A DNA stretch of 64,000 bases from Methanoplanus endosymbiosus (GCF_024662215.1 NZ_CP096115.1:1984001-2048000), one strand, 5' to 3'. Positions 1-8,829 are shown, counted from the first letter of the stretch. Notes: generated from the letters alone by a model not told the origin. Made by a program: numbers and translations.

Positions 1-2
1 TT

Positions 3-2129
3 ATCATAAGCGGAAACGCTGATTCCGGGGTGGTTGTCCGTGGTAATAATATAACCGTCAGCAATTGCGATATTCAGTCCACTCCTTCCGGAATTACAAT
101 ATCTCAGTCTTTGTATGTTACAGTCCGGGAGAATACTATTCGCGGGCATGAGTTGGGCCTTTTCATCGATGAGTCTGATGGGTGCAGTGTATATCTCAAT
201 GATTTTGAGAATAATGACAATGTCAGATGTCTCTCTTCCGGTGTGGTGTGGCATTCATCCGATACTGTGTATAATTATAGGGGGAATAATTTCACCTCAT
301 CTCTGGGCAATTACTGGAATGATTATGTCGGCACTGACGGGAGCGGTGATGGTATAGGGGATGTGCCTTATACCGGTTATTCCGGGGGAAAAGTCTTTGT
401 TCCGGACAGGAATTTCTATGCCGTAAACGGGGTGAATCCTTCTGGAGGCAGAATTTTTTCCGGGGAAAATCTCGTTGAGGATGATTATCCACTCATATCC
501 CATGTTTCTGATTATATGCTCCCGCATCCCGGAGGTTTTTCTGGTGTAGACGGATTCCACGGTAAAACTGTGGGGGATAACCGGAGCAGAATTCCTGAGT
601 ATAATATTGGTGATCTTTCCGAAATGAATCTCAGCCGCCCGCCTCAGAATCCTCCTGCTACGCCGTTGCTTTCAGGTGTTTCTCCTCCTGAGGTGGTTGT
701 TCTGATGCTTCTCATGTCCGGTGTTATTGCCGGAATGTTTGATCTTGTAGGAGGTTACAGGGAGGTTGATTACAGGGATACACGCATCAGGAGAAACGGG
801 ATAAAATTCCTTTATGGTGGCTATATCGCAATTGCAATTGCAATGCTGTATTCTGTAATTTCATATACCTCACGGCTGATCATCAGAAATATCGATTATG
901 GTATTATTCAGATCTCATTTATTGCTTTGACAACATTTCTGATCGCTTCCTCGGCAATATTGTCATACAATTTTATAAAAGGGGGCGTGCCGGTTCTTCT
1001 GAGCAGGCTGCATGCCCCCCTTGCAGCATTTGGGTTTATATTTTATTTTATCTCCATTTATACAGCGCCTGTTGATCTTGGCCCTTTTAACAGTATAATT
1101 TATCCTGTATGTCTTATTCTGTCGGTATTCATGCCCCTTCTATATTTTTATATCTATGAGAGTTCTGCGCAGAAATCGGTAAAGGAAGAGATAATTTCTG
1201 GTTTTTATCCGGAAGTTCTCTCATCTGATACCATTGTTGCCTCTGTGGATTACAATAATACCACGATATTTGATAATGAATCCGGCATTATGGGCTCGGC
1301 ACTTTCAGGTTCATATTTCCCCGAATGTCTTGGTGAGCGTTATTCCGATGTGGAATTTATCGGTAAAGGCGGAATTGCCAGAGTATTTAAAGTCTCCAGG
1401 AGGGATGACGGTGCAGTTGTTGCTGTGAAAGTTCCGATCAATTTTGATGAGGTTACAGGGCGTTTTTTCATGAAGGAGATGAGGATATGGGAAGAACTGT
1501 CTCATAAGAATATTGTGAAGCTTTTTTCAGTCAATATTCTGCCTGTACCCTTCGTTGAGATGGAGTATGTCGTTTCTGACCTTTCGGAGTCAGAAAAACC
1601 GCTCTCTGTAATGGAGACTCTTAAGATTATTGAAGGAATAGCTGAGGGCCTTTCATATGCGCACAACCTTGGTATCATTCATCGTGATATAAAACCGCAG
1701 AATATCTTAGTGACTGAAGAGGGTATTGCAAAGATCACCGACTGGGGCCTTGGCAAGATGATTGCAGATGGGCATGAGACAACTGTGGTGGGTTTTTCAC
1801 TGAATTATGCCGCTCCTGAACAGATTGCCCCACGCAGGTTTGGCAGCCCTGATGAGAGGACTGATATTTATCAGATGGGCGTTGTCCTTTATGAGCTGGT
1901 CGTAGGCATGAGGCCGTTCTTCGGAGGAGGTGTGGGTGAGATGACTGATGAGATTATCCACCGGATGCCGATGAAACCATCAGAAAACCGCTCTTCTGAT
2001 GAACCGTTTGACAAAATCATTATGAAATGCCTGGAGAAGATGCCTGAAGACAGATATCAGAATGTCAAAGAGTTTCTCAGTGACCTGAGACAGCTGAAAG
2101 AGAATCTCTCTTCTCAGGGTAAGATCTGA
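3..2129 (+). CDS. Beta-helix (NosD-like)/membrane/Ser-Thr protein kinase fusion, 5' partial
   Basis: The frame is open to the left edge of the window, so the N-terminus, and any signal peptide, lies outside. Counting from the GTG at 30, residues 1-130 contain short Asn/Gly-rich repeats and a 'GNYWNDY' motif typical of NosD/periplasmic copper-binding right-handed beta-helix repeats. Five hydrophobic segments follow (about 222-375), then a Hanks-type kinase domain at about 440-690. The glycine loop (GKGGIARVF), the VAVK lysine, HRDIKPQN (about 551), DWG in place of DFG, and APEQ are all present. An extracellular sensor with five membrane passes would put the kinase in the cytoplasm, which fits the order of domains. 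The role is inferred: surface sensing coupled to Ser/Thr phosphorylation. No substrate is evident. Confidence 0.9.
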   Translation: MISGNADSGVVVRGNNITVSNCDIQSTPSGITISQSLYVTVRENTIRGHELGLFIDESDGCSVYLNDFENNDNVRCLSSGVVWHSSDTVYNYRGNNFTSSLGNYWNDYVGTDGSGDGIGDVPYTGYSGGKVFVPDRNFYAVNGVNPSGGRIFSGENLVEDDYPLISHVSDYMLPHPGGFSGVDGFHGKTVGDNRSRIPEYNIGDLSEMNLSRPPQNPPATPLLSGVSPPEVVVLMLLMSGVIAGMFDLVGGYREVDYRDTRIRRNGIKFLYGGYIAIAIAMLYSVISYTSRLIIRNIDYGIIQISFIALTTFLIASSAILSYNFIKGGVPVLLSRLHAPLAAFGFIFYFISIYTAPVDLGPFNSIIYPVCLILSVFMPLLYFYIYESSAQKSVKEEIISGFYPEVLSSDTIVASVDYNNTTIFDNESGIMGSALSGSYFPECLGERYSDVEFIGKGGIARVFKVSRRDDGAVVAVKVPINFDEVTGRFFMKEMRIWEELSHKNIVKLFSVNILPVPFVEMEYVVSDLSESEKPLSVMETLKIIEGIAEGLSYAHNLGIIHRDIKPQNILVTEEGIAKITDWGLGKMIADGHETTVVGFSLNYAAPEQIAPRRFGSPDERTDIYQMGVVLYELVVGMRPFFGGGVGEMTDEIIHRMPMKPSENRSSDEPFDKIIMKCLEKMPEDRYQNVKEFLSDLRQLKENLSSQGKI

Positions 2130-2186
2130 CTTCTGTCTGATTCCCTCTTTAAAATTATTATTTCATGTTCAGGGTTTATTTTAAGA

Positions 2187-2193
2187 TTTTTTT
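2187..2193 (+). terminator. Oligo-T terminator after the kinase gene
   Basis: A run of seven T lies about 60 bases past the kinase stop codon, in an AT-rich stretch. Archaeal RNA polymerase commonly terminates at such T-runs without a strict hairpin requirement. The call rests only on position and composition. Confidence 0.4.
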
Positions 2194-2313
2194 GTCTGGT
2201 TGATCTGTTTTATATCCTGTCAGCCGGATATTTTTCCGTTTAACCATCAGGTTAAAAGCAGTAATCAGTGACATTTTAACCATTTATATAATCAGGCGGT
2301 GACTTATTTATCA

Positions 2314-2358
2314 GGGTGGCAGAGAAGGGAAAAATAACCCCACCTTTTCTGCACATCC
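2314..2358 (+). other. Stable hairpin in intergenic DNA
   Basis: Bases 2319-2328 (GCAGAGAAGG) pair with 2343-2352 (CCTTTTCTGC), with one G-U pair. The outer GGGTG at 2314-2318 pairs with CATCCC at 2354-2359 through a bulge. The 14-base loop is A-rich. It is too far from the kinase gene for its terminator and has no downstream gene on this strand. It may be part of a small RNA or a remnant. Confidence 0.4.
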
Positions 2359-2856
2359 CGACAAAATGCCGAGGTGATGATTCAGTAATAGCAGATATTA
2401 TATGTATCAGAAGATCTGTTCATGAATTATGCCGGTTTAAGAAGAATTCAGATGGTTGCCAGACCTTATCTGAGTAGTCTTCTCTTCCGGCAGATTCTGT
2501 TAAATAAAGTAGATCAGACCGGTGACAGAGCAGTCGGGCGGGTCCGGAATGTCAGTTCCGGCCACTCAGTCTGCATTAATTGCCCCATACTGGTGGCAGG
2601 TCCGCCAAAACTTCATCATAACCAAAATCCGGGAGAATATCCGGAATTTTTGGATAACCAGACAATAGCAATCTATAACATTATTTGTGGGTCTGTCCGG
2701 CCCATAAATCTCCAGATTAACCGATCCAACCATAAAATAATCCTAAATGCCAGAATAGGAATAAGAGAAACAATCCCAAAACTAACAGCAACCAACCCCC
2801 CAAACCCCCAATCCCCCAATTTATTATTCGAAATCTCATACAAATACCTGATAATT

Positions 2857-2948
2857 AATAATCATAAATACCAGAACGAAATAATCATAACAACCAGAAC
2901 TAAGTAATCATAAATTCCAGAACGAAATAATCAGAAAATTCAGAAATC
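2857..2948. repeat. 23-bp tandem repeat, four units
   Basis: Units start at 2857, 2880, 2903 and 2926. The core is AATAATCATAA followed by a CCAGAAC-like half. Units 1-3 are close to identical and unit 4 has drifted. The repeat is A-rich on the plus strand. No gene depends on it visibly. Confidence 0.75.
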
Positions 2949-3108
2949 AGAATTTTTACTCCGGACATATGTAAAGATGTTCTGAGATGTTTTGTTAATC
3001 CGGATACAGCCCTGCCCCCAGGTCTTTATCCGGAGTTACAGCATAAATCTATCTAAAATGTGGTGATATTATCGTTGTAACTCTTCTGTTTACAGAGGCC
3101 TGATATAA

Positions 3109-3129
3109 TTTTTTTATCGCTTAAAAAAA
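3109..3129. terminator. Bidirectional T7/A7 terminator
   Basis: Seven T at 3109-3115 and seven A at 3123-3129 flank a 7-base spacer. The two runs are complementary and read as a T-run on either strand. On the minus strand it lies about 20 bases past the stop of the small gene ending at 3147. Confidence 0.5.
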
Positions 3130-3146
3130 GTGTCTGTATTTTGTAT

Positions 3147-3338
3147 TTATTTTATTTTCCCTACCTTTCCTGCAAGTTCCACGGCTTTATCCCTGCCGAT
3201 TATAAGGCTGCCCGAAATATTGATCCAGTGGCAAAGGTCATTCAGATGCTCTTTTTTAAGATCATAAAAATGCAGGCTGTCAAGGTGATATTTGGTCTTC
3301 ACAGAATATATTCTTTTTTTCGTCTGAACCATTATCAC
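3147..3338 (-). CDS. Small uncharacterised protein downstream of Grx-TrxR
   Basis: A 63-residue basic protein with no recognised family. Its GTG start overlaps the TGA stop of the upstream thioredoxin reductase gene (GTGA), an arrangement typical of translational coupling; an in-frame ATG two codons later is an alternative. It has one Cys and one Trp (LCHW) and ends in a Lys/Gly-rich tail. Support is the coupling and the terminator just downstream. It could still be a chance open frame. Confidence 0.45.
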   Translation of the reverse strand: MIMVQTKKRIYSVKTKYHLDSLHFYDLKKEHLNDLCHWINISGSLIIGRDKAVELAGKVGKIK

Positions 3339-4489
3339 TGCGACATCAGGTATTCATACGCTGAAAGAGCTGCTTTTGCACCGTCCCCTGAGGCGATTAT
3401 TATCTGCTTGCCCTTTACCGAGGTCACATCTCCGGCGGCGAACACCCCTTCTCTGTCGGTATTCCCGTTTATATCTATTATTATCTCTCCTTTGTCATTT
3501 TTAGCTACAAATCCGTCAAGGAAAACTGTATTTGTCTGGTGGCCGATTGCAAGGAAGAGTCCGTCTGTCTTTATTATTTTCTTCTCTTTGGTATCTCTCT
3601 TCTCTATCGTAACTGAGTCCAGAAAATCATTGCCGGAAAGTTCTGAGACCACATAATCTGTATATGTATTTATATTCTCTATTCCCCTGTACTGGCTGAG
3701 ATATATATCATCTGCACGTATTTTGCTTCTGACAATGAGATTGACTTCCTTTGCAATTTTGCTCATCTCAATTGCAGTAGTGAGGGCATAATTGCCACCC
3801 CCGACCACAGTGACAATTTTATCCCTGAAGAGAGGGCCGTCACATGTTGAACATATGCTTATTCCACGCCCTATATATCGTTCCTCCTTCTCAAGGCCAA
3901 GCCACTTTGGACTTACTCCGCTTGTAATAATTACTGCCCGGCATCTGTATTCTGAGCCGGATTCTGTACCGATTATATATTCATTTCCGTCTTCTTTTAA
4001 CGAAGAGACGCTGTCAAGTTCAATTGCCATATCCTGGGTTCTGATCTGCTCTTCAAACTTCTGCATAAGATCAGAACCTGAGATGAGCTTAAATCCCATA
4101 TAGTTCTCGACCGACCATGACTCCAGTGCCTGCCCTCCGATATTTTCTGTAATTATCATTGTACTGAGCATCTTTCTTGAGCAGTACATGGCTGCCGTCA
4201 TTCCGGCCGGCCCCCCGCCGATGATGATGACATCCGGAATTTTGGCATCTTCCTGCTTCAGTCCGAATATCTCATTGAGTGCGGGAATGTCAAAGCCTAT
4301 GATGGTTTTTCCTTCTGCGACAGTTACCGGCACACCATACTGGCCGGAAAGTTCAACCATCTCTTTTGCGGCTTCTATATTCTCGCCTACGTCAATGCTC
4401 TCATATTTTATTTTTTTCCTCTCAAGAAATGCCTTTAAAAGGCGGCAGTACTGGCAGTTTTTGGTGGAATAAACCCTCACATCAGACAT
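3335..4489 (-). CDS. Glutaredoxin-thioredoxin reductase fusion
   Basis: A 384-residue fusion. Residues 1-80 form a glutaredoxin/NrdH-like domain with CQYC at about 13-16 and the cis-proline GVPVT loop. From about 87 the protein is a low-molecular-weight thioredoxin reductase: FAD motif GGGPAGMTAA, redox CSTC at about 213, and the C-terminal FAD-contact AAGDVTS. The second nucleotide-binding site has GGGNYALTTA, but the HRRxxxR signature that selects NADPH in classical enzymes is absent (IVRSKIRAD instead), so the electron donor may differ. It probably reduces cytoplasmic thiols, perhaps serving the peroxiredoxin at 9970. The start ATG is well placed, and the gene is followed by the coupled 63-residue frame. 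Confidence 0.9.
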   Translation of the reverse strand: MSDVRVYSTKNCQYCRLLKAFLERKKIKYESIDVGENIEAAKEMVELSGQYGVPVTVAEGKTIIGFDIPALNEIFGLKQEDAKIPDVIIIGGGPAGMTAAMYCSRKMLSTMIITENIGGQALESWSVENYMGFKLISGSDLMQKFEEQIRTQDMAIELDSVSSLKEDGNEYIIGTESGSEYRCRAVIITSGVSPKWLGLEKEERYIGRGISICSTCDGPLFRDKIVTVVGGGNYALTTAIEMSKIAKEVNLIVRSKIRADDIYLSQYRGIENINTYTDYVVSELSGNDFLDSVTIEKRDTKEKKIIKTDGLFLAIGHQTNTVFLDGFVAKNDKGEIIIDINGNTDREGVFAAGDVTSVKGKQIIIASGDGAKAALSAYEYLMSQ

Positions 4490-4662
4490 AATATGAGCTA
4501 TATTGTCTTCTTAATATTAGATATTATCCGTCATTTTTAAAATAATCCGGATTTAAATATGAAATTGACTGAAAATAAGTTATCCGTGCTACAATTTCCG
4601 GCTAAAAAATGCTTATTATTCCCGGAGATTTTCTTCCCCGGAAAATTTGTCTGTTCTGATAA

Positions 4663-5163
4663 TTACTCTACTTCCCGAAACATTCTTGCCGGAACACCAC
4701 AGATGGGGCATCTTTCAGGAATGCTGTCGATCTCAATATTTCCACATACCGGGCAGAGGTAGATCTTTGATGCTTCAAAGTCATCTCCTGCGGATACTGC
4801 TTCAAGTGCCTTTTCATACCTTCCTGCATGCACTTCCTCTGCCTTCATTGCATGTGTAAATACCGTTGCGGCTTCTTTTTGTCCCTCTTCATTTGCAGTT
4901 TTGATAAATGCAGGGTACATCTCTGTGTACTCTTCTGTCTCACCGGCAACTGATCCTTTGAGGTTCTCCTCTGTTGAACCAAGTTTATTCAAAATTAATA
5001 AGAGCCTCTTTGCATGAATGGCTTCTGCCTCTGATGCTGCTTTGAAGAGCTTTGCGACATTTGGGTATCCCTCTGCTGCCGCTTTCTCTGAGAAGATCTC
5101 GTACTTACGGTTTGCCTGTGATTCGCCTGCATATGCCTCTTCTGCATTGTCCATTGTAGTCAT
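4663..5163 (-). CDS. Rubrerythrin
   Basis: A 166-residue rubrerythrin of usual length. A four-helix ferritin-like di-iron domain occupies about 1-130, with the paired motifs ESQANRKY, EAIH and AEEVH supplying the iron ligands. It is followed by a rubredoxin domain with CPVC at about 138 and CPIC at about 153. Family members reduce hydrogen peroxide in anaerobes. A good ribosome site (AAGGAG) precedes the ATG. It is probably transcribed alone, from a promoter with an inverted repeat (5205-5220). Its position in a redox gene block supports an oxygen-defence role. Confidence 0.95.
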   Translation of the reverse strand: MTTMDNAEEAYAGESQANRKYEIFSEKAAAEGYPNVAKLFKAASEAEAIHAKRLLLILNKLGSTEENLKGSVAGETEEYTEMYPAFIKTANEEGQKEAATVFTHAMKAEEVHAGRYEKALEAVSAGDDFEASKIYLCPVCGNIEIDSIPERCPICGVPARMFREVE

Positions 5164-5204
5164 AATAGTAAACTCCTTTTCCAGATTAAATCATGTCAGT
5201 TATA

Positions 5205-5220
5205 CTATAAATGATTATAG
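5205..5220 (-). promoter_or_regulatory. Inverted repeat over the rubrerythrin promoter
   Basis: CTATAA and TTATAG form a perfect 6-bp inverted repeat around a 4-base spacer, 42-57 bases upstream of the rubrerythrin start. The left arm reads TTATAG/TATA on the minus strand, so the element overlaps a plausible TATA box. It is a candidate operator; no regulator is known from the window. Confidence 0.35.
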
Positions 5221-5321
5221 CAGTTATTCCGGTGAAACATCCGGATTTTTCATCTTTCTGATATTTCCCTCTGTCCGGTTTTTGGTTTCTGCATGCTTAA
5301 ACAGGCATAACTTTCCTCTCA

Positions 5322-7184
5322 TCAGTCTTCAAGCGTTGAGATGTCTCCGGGATCAAGCCCCATCGCCTCGGCCTTTAAAACCCTCCTCATAATTTTGCCG
5401 CTTCTTGTCTTTGGCAGGCTTTCAACAAATTTTATCTCAGATGGCATCGCTATAGGGCCGATTGTCATTCGTACATGATATTTCAGTTCATTGGAGAGTG
5501 TCTCAGAACCTTCAAATCCTGTTCTGAGAATTACTGACGCTTTTATTATATTGCCCTTTAGCGGGTCAGGAATGCCGATAACTGCCGCTTCAGCGACTGT
5601 TTCATGCGATATGAGTGCAGACTCAACCTCAGCTGTTCCGAGGTTGTGTCCCGCGACAATGATTATATCGTCAGATCTTCCGAGTATCATTATATACCCA
5701 TCTTTATCCCTGACAGCGAGATCCCCGACAGTATAACAGCCTTCAATCTGTGACCAGTAATGCCTGTATCTCTCTTCATTGTTCCATATCCCCTTCATCA
5801 TTGCCGGCCACGGCCCTTTTATCACAAGCAGGCCTGTTTTTCCGGGAGGGAGCGAATTGCCCTGCTTATCGACAACATCAGCTTCAACTCCGGGAAGTGG
5901 CTTGCCTGCAAATCCGGGCTTCATCGGTTCACCGATGAGTGTTGTTATCATGTGCATGCCGGTCTCGGTCTGCCACCATGTATCTACAATCGGAACCCTG
6001 CTCTTCCCGATAACCCTGTAAAACCACTCAAAGGCTTCAGGATTTAAGGGTTCTCCGACTGAGCCGAGTATTCTCAGTGAGTCAAGGTTATATTTATCCG
6101 GCCATTGCTCGCCGTACTTCATAAACATCCTGATGGCCGTTGGTGCGGTGTACATGATGGTCACACCAAACTCCTCGACAATCTCCCACCATATCCCAGG
6201 ATCAGGATAGTCCGGCACTGATTCACTGATTATAATTGTTGCGCCGTTTGAGAGCGGGCCATAGACTATATACGAATGCCCTGTGATCCACCCCGGATCT
6301 GCTGTGCACCAGTAAACATCGTTGTCCTTCATATCAAAGACATACTTTGTAGTGTAATACGTTCCGACGAGATAACCTCCGCAGGTATGCAGTACCCCCT
6401 TTGGTGTTCCGGTCGTCCCGCTTGTGTATAATATGAATAAAGGATCTTCAGCATCCATTATCTCAGGTTCGCAGTAGTGGCTCTGACCCTTCATGACATC
6501 ATTGAAATCCATCTCCATCTCAGAGTAGAGTTCAATCGGTGGATATGATCGTCTGTGCACTATCACCTTTTCAACGGTGGATGCATTGACTATTGCCTCA
6601 TCCACGATTGATTTCAGGCTGATTGATCGTCCCCTTCTGATGCTCACATCTGCTGTTATGACAAATCTGGCTTTTGAGTCCTTTATCCTTGCATGCAGGG
6701 CTTCTGATCCGAATCCTGCATAAACAATTGAGTGTATTGCGCCAAGCCTTGCACAGGCAAGAATTGCAATCACGTGCTCAGGAATAAACGGCATGTAAAA
6801 GACAATTCTGTCGCCTTTTTTCACACCGAGTTCTTTAAGGCCGTTTGCAAATCTGTTTACTTCCCTGTACAGCTGCCTGTACGTCAGTACCTTCTCGCCG
6901 CCGTCATCTCCCCTGAAGATTAAGGCAACCTTGTTTCTTTTTCCGTCATTTACATGCCTGTCAAGGCAGTTTACTGTGATGTTCAGTTTTCCGCCCGGAA
7001 ACCATGCTGCATATGGGGGGTTCCAGTCGAGGATTCTGTCCCATTTTTTCTCCCAGACGAGTTCCCCTGCCACTTTTGCCCAGTAGGTCTCCGGATCATC
7101 CTTAAAACGCCACAGAGCCTCATAGTAGTCCGGCATGTGTGCATTTGTCCGGTAGGAGGGATCTGCGTGGTATATCTTTGACAT
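5322..7184 (-). CDS. acsA: Acetyl-CoA synthetase (AMP-forming)
   Basis: A 620-residue ANL-superfamily enzyme that converts acetate, ATP and CoA to acetyl-CoA, AMP and PPi, letting a hydrogenotrophic methanogen assimilate acetate. The P-loop-like TSGTTGTPKG lies near residue 250, WWQTETG marks the acetate pocket region, GRSDD is the hinge, and PKTRSGKIMRR near the C-terminus carries the catalytic Lys. The open frame extends 16 codons further, to an ATG at 7232. The ATG at 7184 is preferred because AGGAGGAAGGC lies directly before it and the family-like 'YHADPSYR' begins there. It is a single gene with rubrerythrin on the same strand downstream. Confidence 0.93.
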   Translation of the reverse strand: MSKIYHADPSYRTNAHMPDYYEALWRFKDDPETYWAKVAGELVWEKKWDRILDWNPPYAAWFPGGKLNITVNCLDRHVNDGKRNKVALIFRGDDGGEKVLTYRQLYREVNRFANGLKELGVKKGDRIVFYMPFIPEHVIAILACARLGAIHSIVYAGFGSEALHARIKDSKARFVITADVSIRRGRSISLKSIVDEAIVNASTVEKVIVHRRSYPPIELYSEMEMDFNDVMKGQSHYCEPEIMDAEDPLFILYTSGTTGTPKGVLHTCGGYLVGTYYTTKYVFDMKDNDVYWCTADPGWITGHSYIVYGPLSNGATIIISESVPDYPDPGIWWEIVEEFGVTIMYTAPTAIRMFMKYGEQWPDKYNLDSLRILGSVGEPLNPEAFEWFYRVIGKSRVPIVDTWWQTETGMHMITTLIGEPMKPGFAGKPLPGVEADVVDKQGNSLPPGKTGLLVIKGPWPAMMKGIWNNEERYRHYWSQIEGCYTVGDLAVRDKDGYIMILGRSDDIIIVAGHNLGTAEVESALISHETVAEAAVIGIPDPLKGNIIKASVILRTGFEGSETLSNELKYHVRMTIGPIAMPSEIKFVESLPKTRSGKIMRRVLKAEAMGLDPGDISTLED

Positions 7185-7438
7185 GCCTTCCTCCTGCCTG
7201 GCGCTACTATCCGGTTCTGGCATAATTGTCATTATTAATCATTATAATTTAAATAGTTTTCTGCTGTCGAACTATGTTTCGTTAATCATCAAATATGTGT
7301 CTGCACTCTCTTCCTCTCTTTCTCTCCGCTTTTTGCAGGTTTATCGTCCACAGGGCCGCAGCAGTTAAGCCCACGTATATTCCGGAATAAAACATTCGCT
7401 TTTAAAAATGAGAGCAGGTAATACTTACGCGATTGTGG

Positions 7439-8098
7439 ATGAAAGCTATCAGGGATACGTATGTGGGGGACAGGCCGCGTGAAAAGATTGCCTGCAAGGG
7501 TGTGGAATGCCTGAAGAACAGTGAACTTATCGCGGCAATAATCGGCAGCGGCATGCCCGGACGTGATGTCTTACAGGTGGCCACTGAGATTGAAAAAATT
7601 CTTAATGAGGCTAAGGGAAATCCCGGTTATGATAACCTCCTCTCTGTTGATGGTGTGGGCGCTTCAAAGGCATCCCAGATAGTTGCCTCTTTTGAACTTG
7701 TAAAGCGTTATATGCCGCGTGATGCAGTTAAGATCACAAAGCCGCATGATATTCTGCCTCTTGTGGATTATCTGAAGGTAAAAAAACAGGAATATTTCAT
7801 CTGTGTAACTCTCAATGGTGCCGGGGAAGTGATAGAAAACCGGGTTGTTACGGTTGGCACTTTAAACCACAGTCCTGTCCACCCAAGAGAAGTCTTTGCC
7901 GATGCAATATCTGACCGTGCCGCATCCGTAATTCTTGTCCATAACCACCCGTCAGGCAATCCTGAACCGTCAGCAGATGACATTGCTGTGACTGAGAGGC
8001 TTTTGAAATCCGGAGAAATTGTTGGGATAAGCATTCTTGACCATATAATCATTGCAAAAAACGGGCTTGTGAGTTTAAGGGAGAGAGGGTATATCTGA
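7439..8098 (+). CDS. radC: RadC-family JAB1/MPN domain protein
   Basis: A 219-residue protein with the usual RadC layout. The N-terminus has the DRPREK motif and a helix-hairpin-helix (LSVDGVGASKASQI, about 60-75). A C-terminal MPN/JAMM metal-site domain carries HNHPSGNPEPSADD near residue 165. Despite its name, the biochemical role of RadC is unresolved; a DNA-related metalloprotein function is the usual assumption. ATG 7439 is chosen over the TTG two codons upstream because the homologous N-terminus starts about there. The gene is monocistronic and converges with the flavoprotein gene at 8200. Confidence 0.9.
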   Translation: MKAIRDTYVGDRPREKIACKGVECLKNSELIAAIIGSGMPGRDVLQVATEIEKILNEAKGNPGYDNLLSVDGVGASKASQIVASFELVKRYMPRDAVKITKPHDILPLVDYLKVKKQEYFICVTLNGAGEVIENRVVTVGTLNHSPVHPREVFADAISDRAASVILVHNHPSGNPEPSADDIAVTERLLKSGEIVGISILDHIIIAKNGLVSLRERGYI

Positions 8099-8183
8099 TT
8101 GAAATAAGGGTTAATTTCGTCTTCATTCTCTCTCCATTGGTGGTGTGGGTGTTTATTCTCTAATCCGGGCAGGATCCGGATAA

Positions 8184-8189
8184 TTTTTT
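8184..8189 (+). terminator. T-run terminator after radC
   Basis: Six T follow a CCGG-containing self-complementary stretch (8163-8180) about 85 bases after the radC stop and just before the end of the convergent flavoprotein gene. Confidence 0.4.
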
Positions 8190-8199
8190 CTTTATGCAG

Positions 8200-8829
8200 C
8201 TATTCAGCTTTTACTTCATCTGAATATTTTTTCTTATCCTCGGCGATAATCCTGCACATCTCATGTGACTTTGTATATGCCTCTTTTATCTTGTCAGGCT
8301 TTTTTGTTATGTCAATAATACTGTCCATATCATTCTGAAGTACGTCTTCCCAGTATTCAAAATCCGTAATGTCGCAGAAAGCCCTCATCGAAAGCCTGAC
8401 CCCGTCAAAGTCATAAGGGACATTCATGCCGCCTATTGAGATTAAGAGCGCCTTTCTCCATTTTTTCATCTCTTTTGTGACAAGCGGATCTTTTCGTACG
8501 TACTTTGCCATAAAAAATACCTGGAACCTGTCCATGAATGATTTTATGGCCCCCGGAAATCCCATTGTCATAACGGGGGATGCAATGATTAATCCGTCAA
8601 CTTTTCTGAATCTCTTTAATAACGGTGATACGTCATCTTTTATCATGCAGTCGTCATTCTGTTCGCAGTAAAAATGCTCCATACATGGTGAAAATTTCAG
8701 TTTTGTAACATCAACCTTTATGACACTGCATCCCGCGTCCTCAGCGCCCTTGATTGCTTCTGAGAGCAGTCTTGCAGTATTTCCGTCATCAATAGGACTT
8801 CCGAGCAGTGCAATAATCTGTGGCTTCAT
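8200..8829 (-). CDS. NAD(P)H-dependent FMN reductase / iron-sulfur flavoprotein-like
   Basis: A 209-residue flavodoxin-fold protein. The FMN phosphate loop is LLGSPIDDGNT at residues 9-19. A Cys-containing segment (SPCMEHFYCEQNDDCMIKDD, about 48-67) resembles the compact cysteine motif of methanogen iron-sulfur flavoproteins, but has only three Cys, spaced differently from the classical cluster motif. The 'ASPVMTMGFPGAIKSFMDR' stretch is the family's second flavin loop. It probably moves electrons in the redox block, from ferredoxin or NAD(P)H to an unknown acceptor. AGGAG precedes the ATG. Two relatives lie at 10714 and 11321. Confidence 0.85.
   Translation of the reverse strand: MKPQIIALLGSPIDDGNTARLLSEAIKGAEDAGCSVIKVDVTKLKFSPCMEHFYCEQNDDCMIKDDVSPLLKRFRKVDGLIIASPVMTMGFPGAIKSFMDRFQVFFMAKYVRKDPLVTKEMKKWRKALLISIGGMNVPYDFDGVRLSMRAFCDITDFEYWEDVLQNDMDSIIDITKKPDKIKEAYTKSHEMCRIIAEDKKKYSDEVKAE

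Larger units (their letters stand above)
2130..3146. other. Roughly 1 kb gene-poor region with hairpin, C-runs and tandem repeats
   Basis: No convincing gene was found. It holds a strong hairpin at 2314-2358, three C-runs at 2796-2817, a four-unit 23-bp tandem repeat at 2857-2948 and a T/A terminator at 3109-3129. A 161-codon open frame on the plus strand (2422-2907) runs through these repeats and has an odd composition (Asn/Ile-rich tail, no recognisable domain), so it was not accepted as a gene. Confidence 0.6.

Noticed and set aside
2371-2400. Box C-like GTGATGAT suggesting a C/D box sRNA
   Set aside because: No matching D box (CTGA) or second motif pair lies at proper spacing.
2422-2907. 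161-codon plus-strand open frame in the gap after the kinase gene
   Set aside because: It reads through C-runs and tandem repeats, has an Asn/Ile-rich tail typical of translated non-coding DNA, and shows no domain or good ribosome site.
4559-4762. 67-codon plus-strand frame before the rubrerythrin gene end
   Set aside because: It runs into the antisense of rubrerythrin and has no family resemblance.
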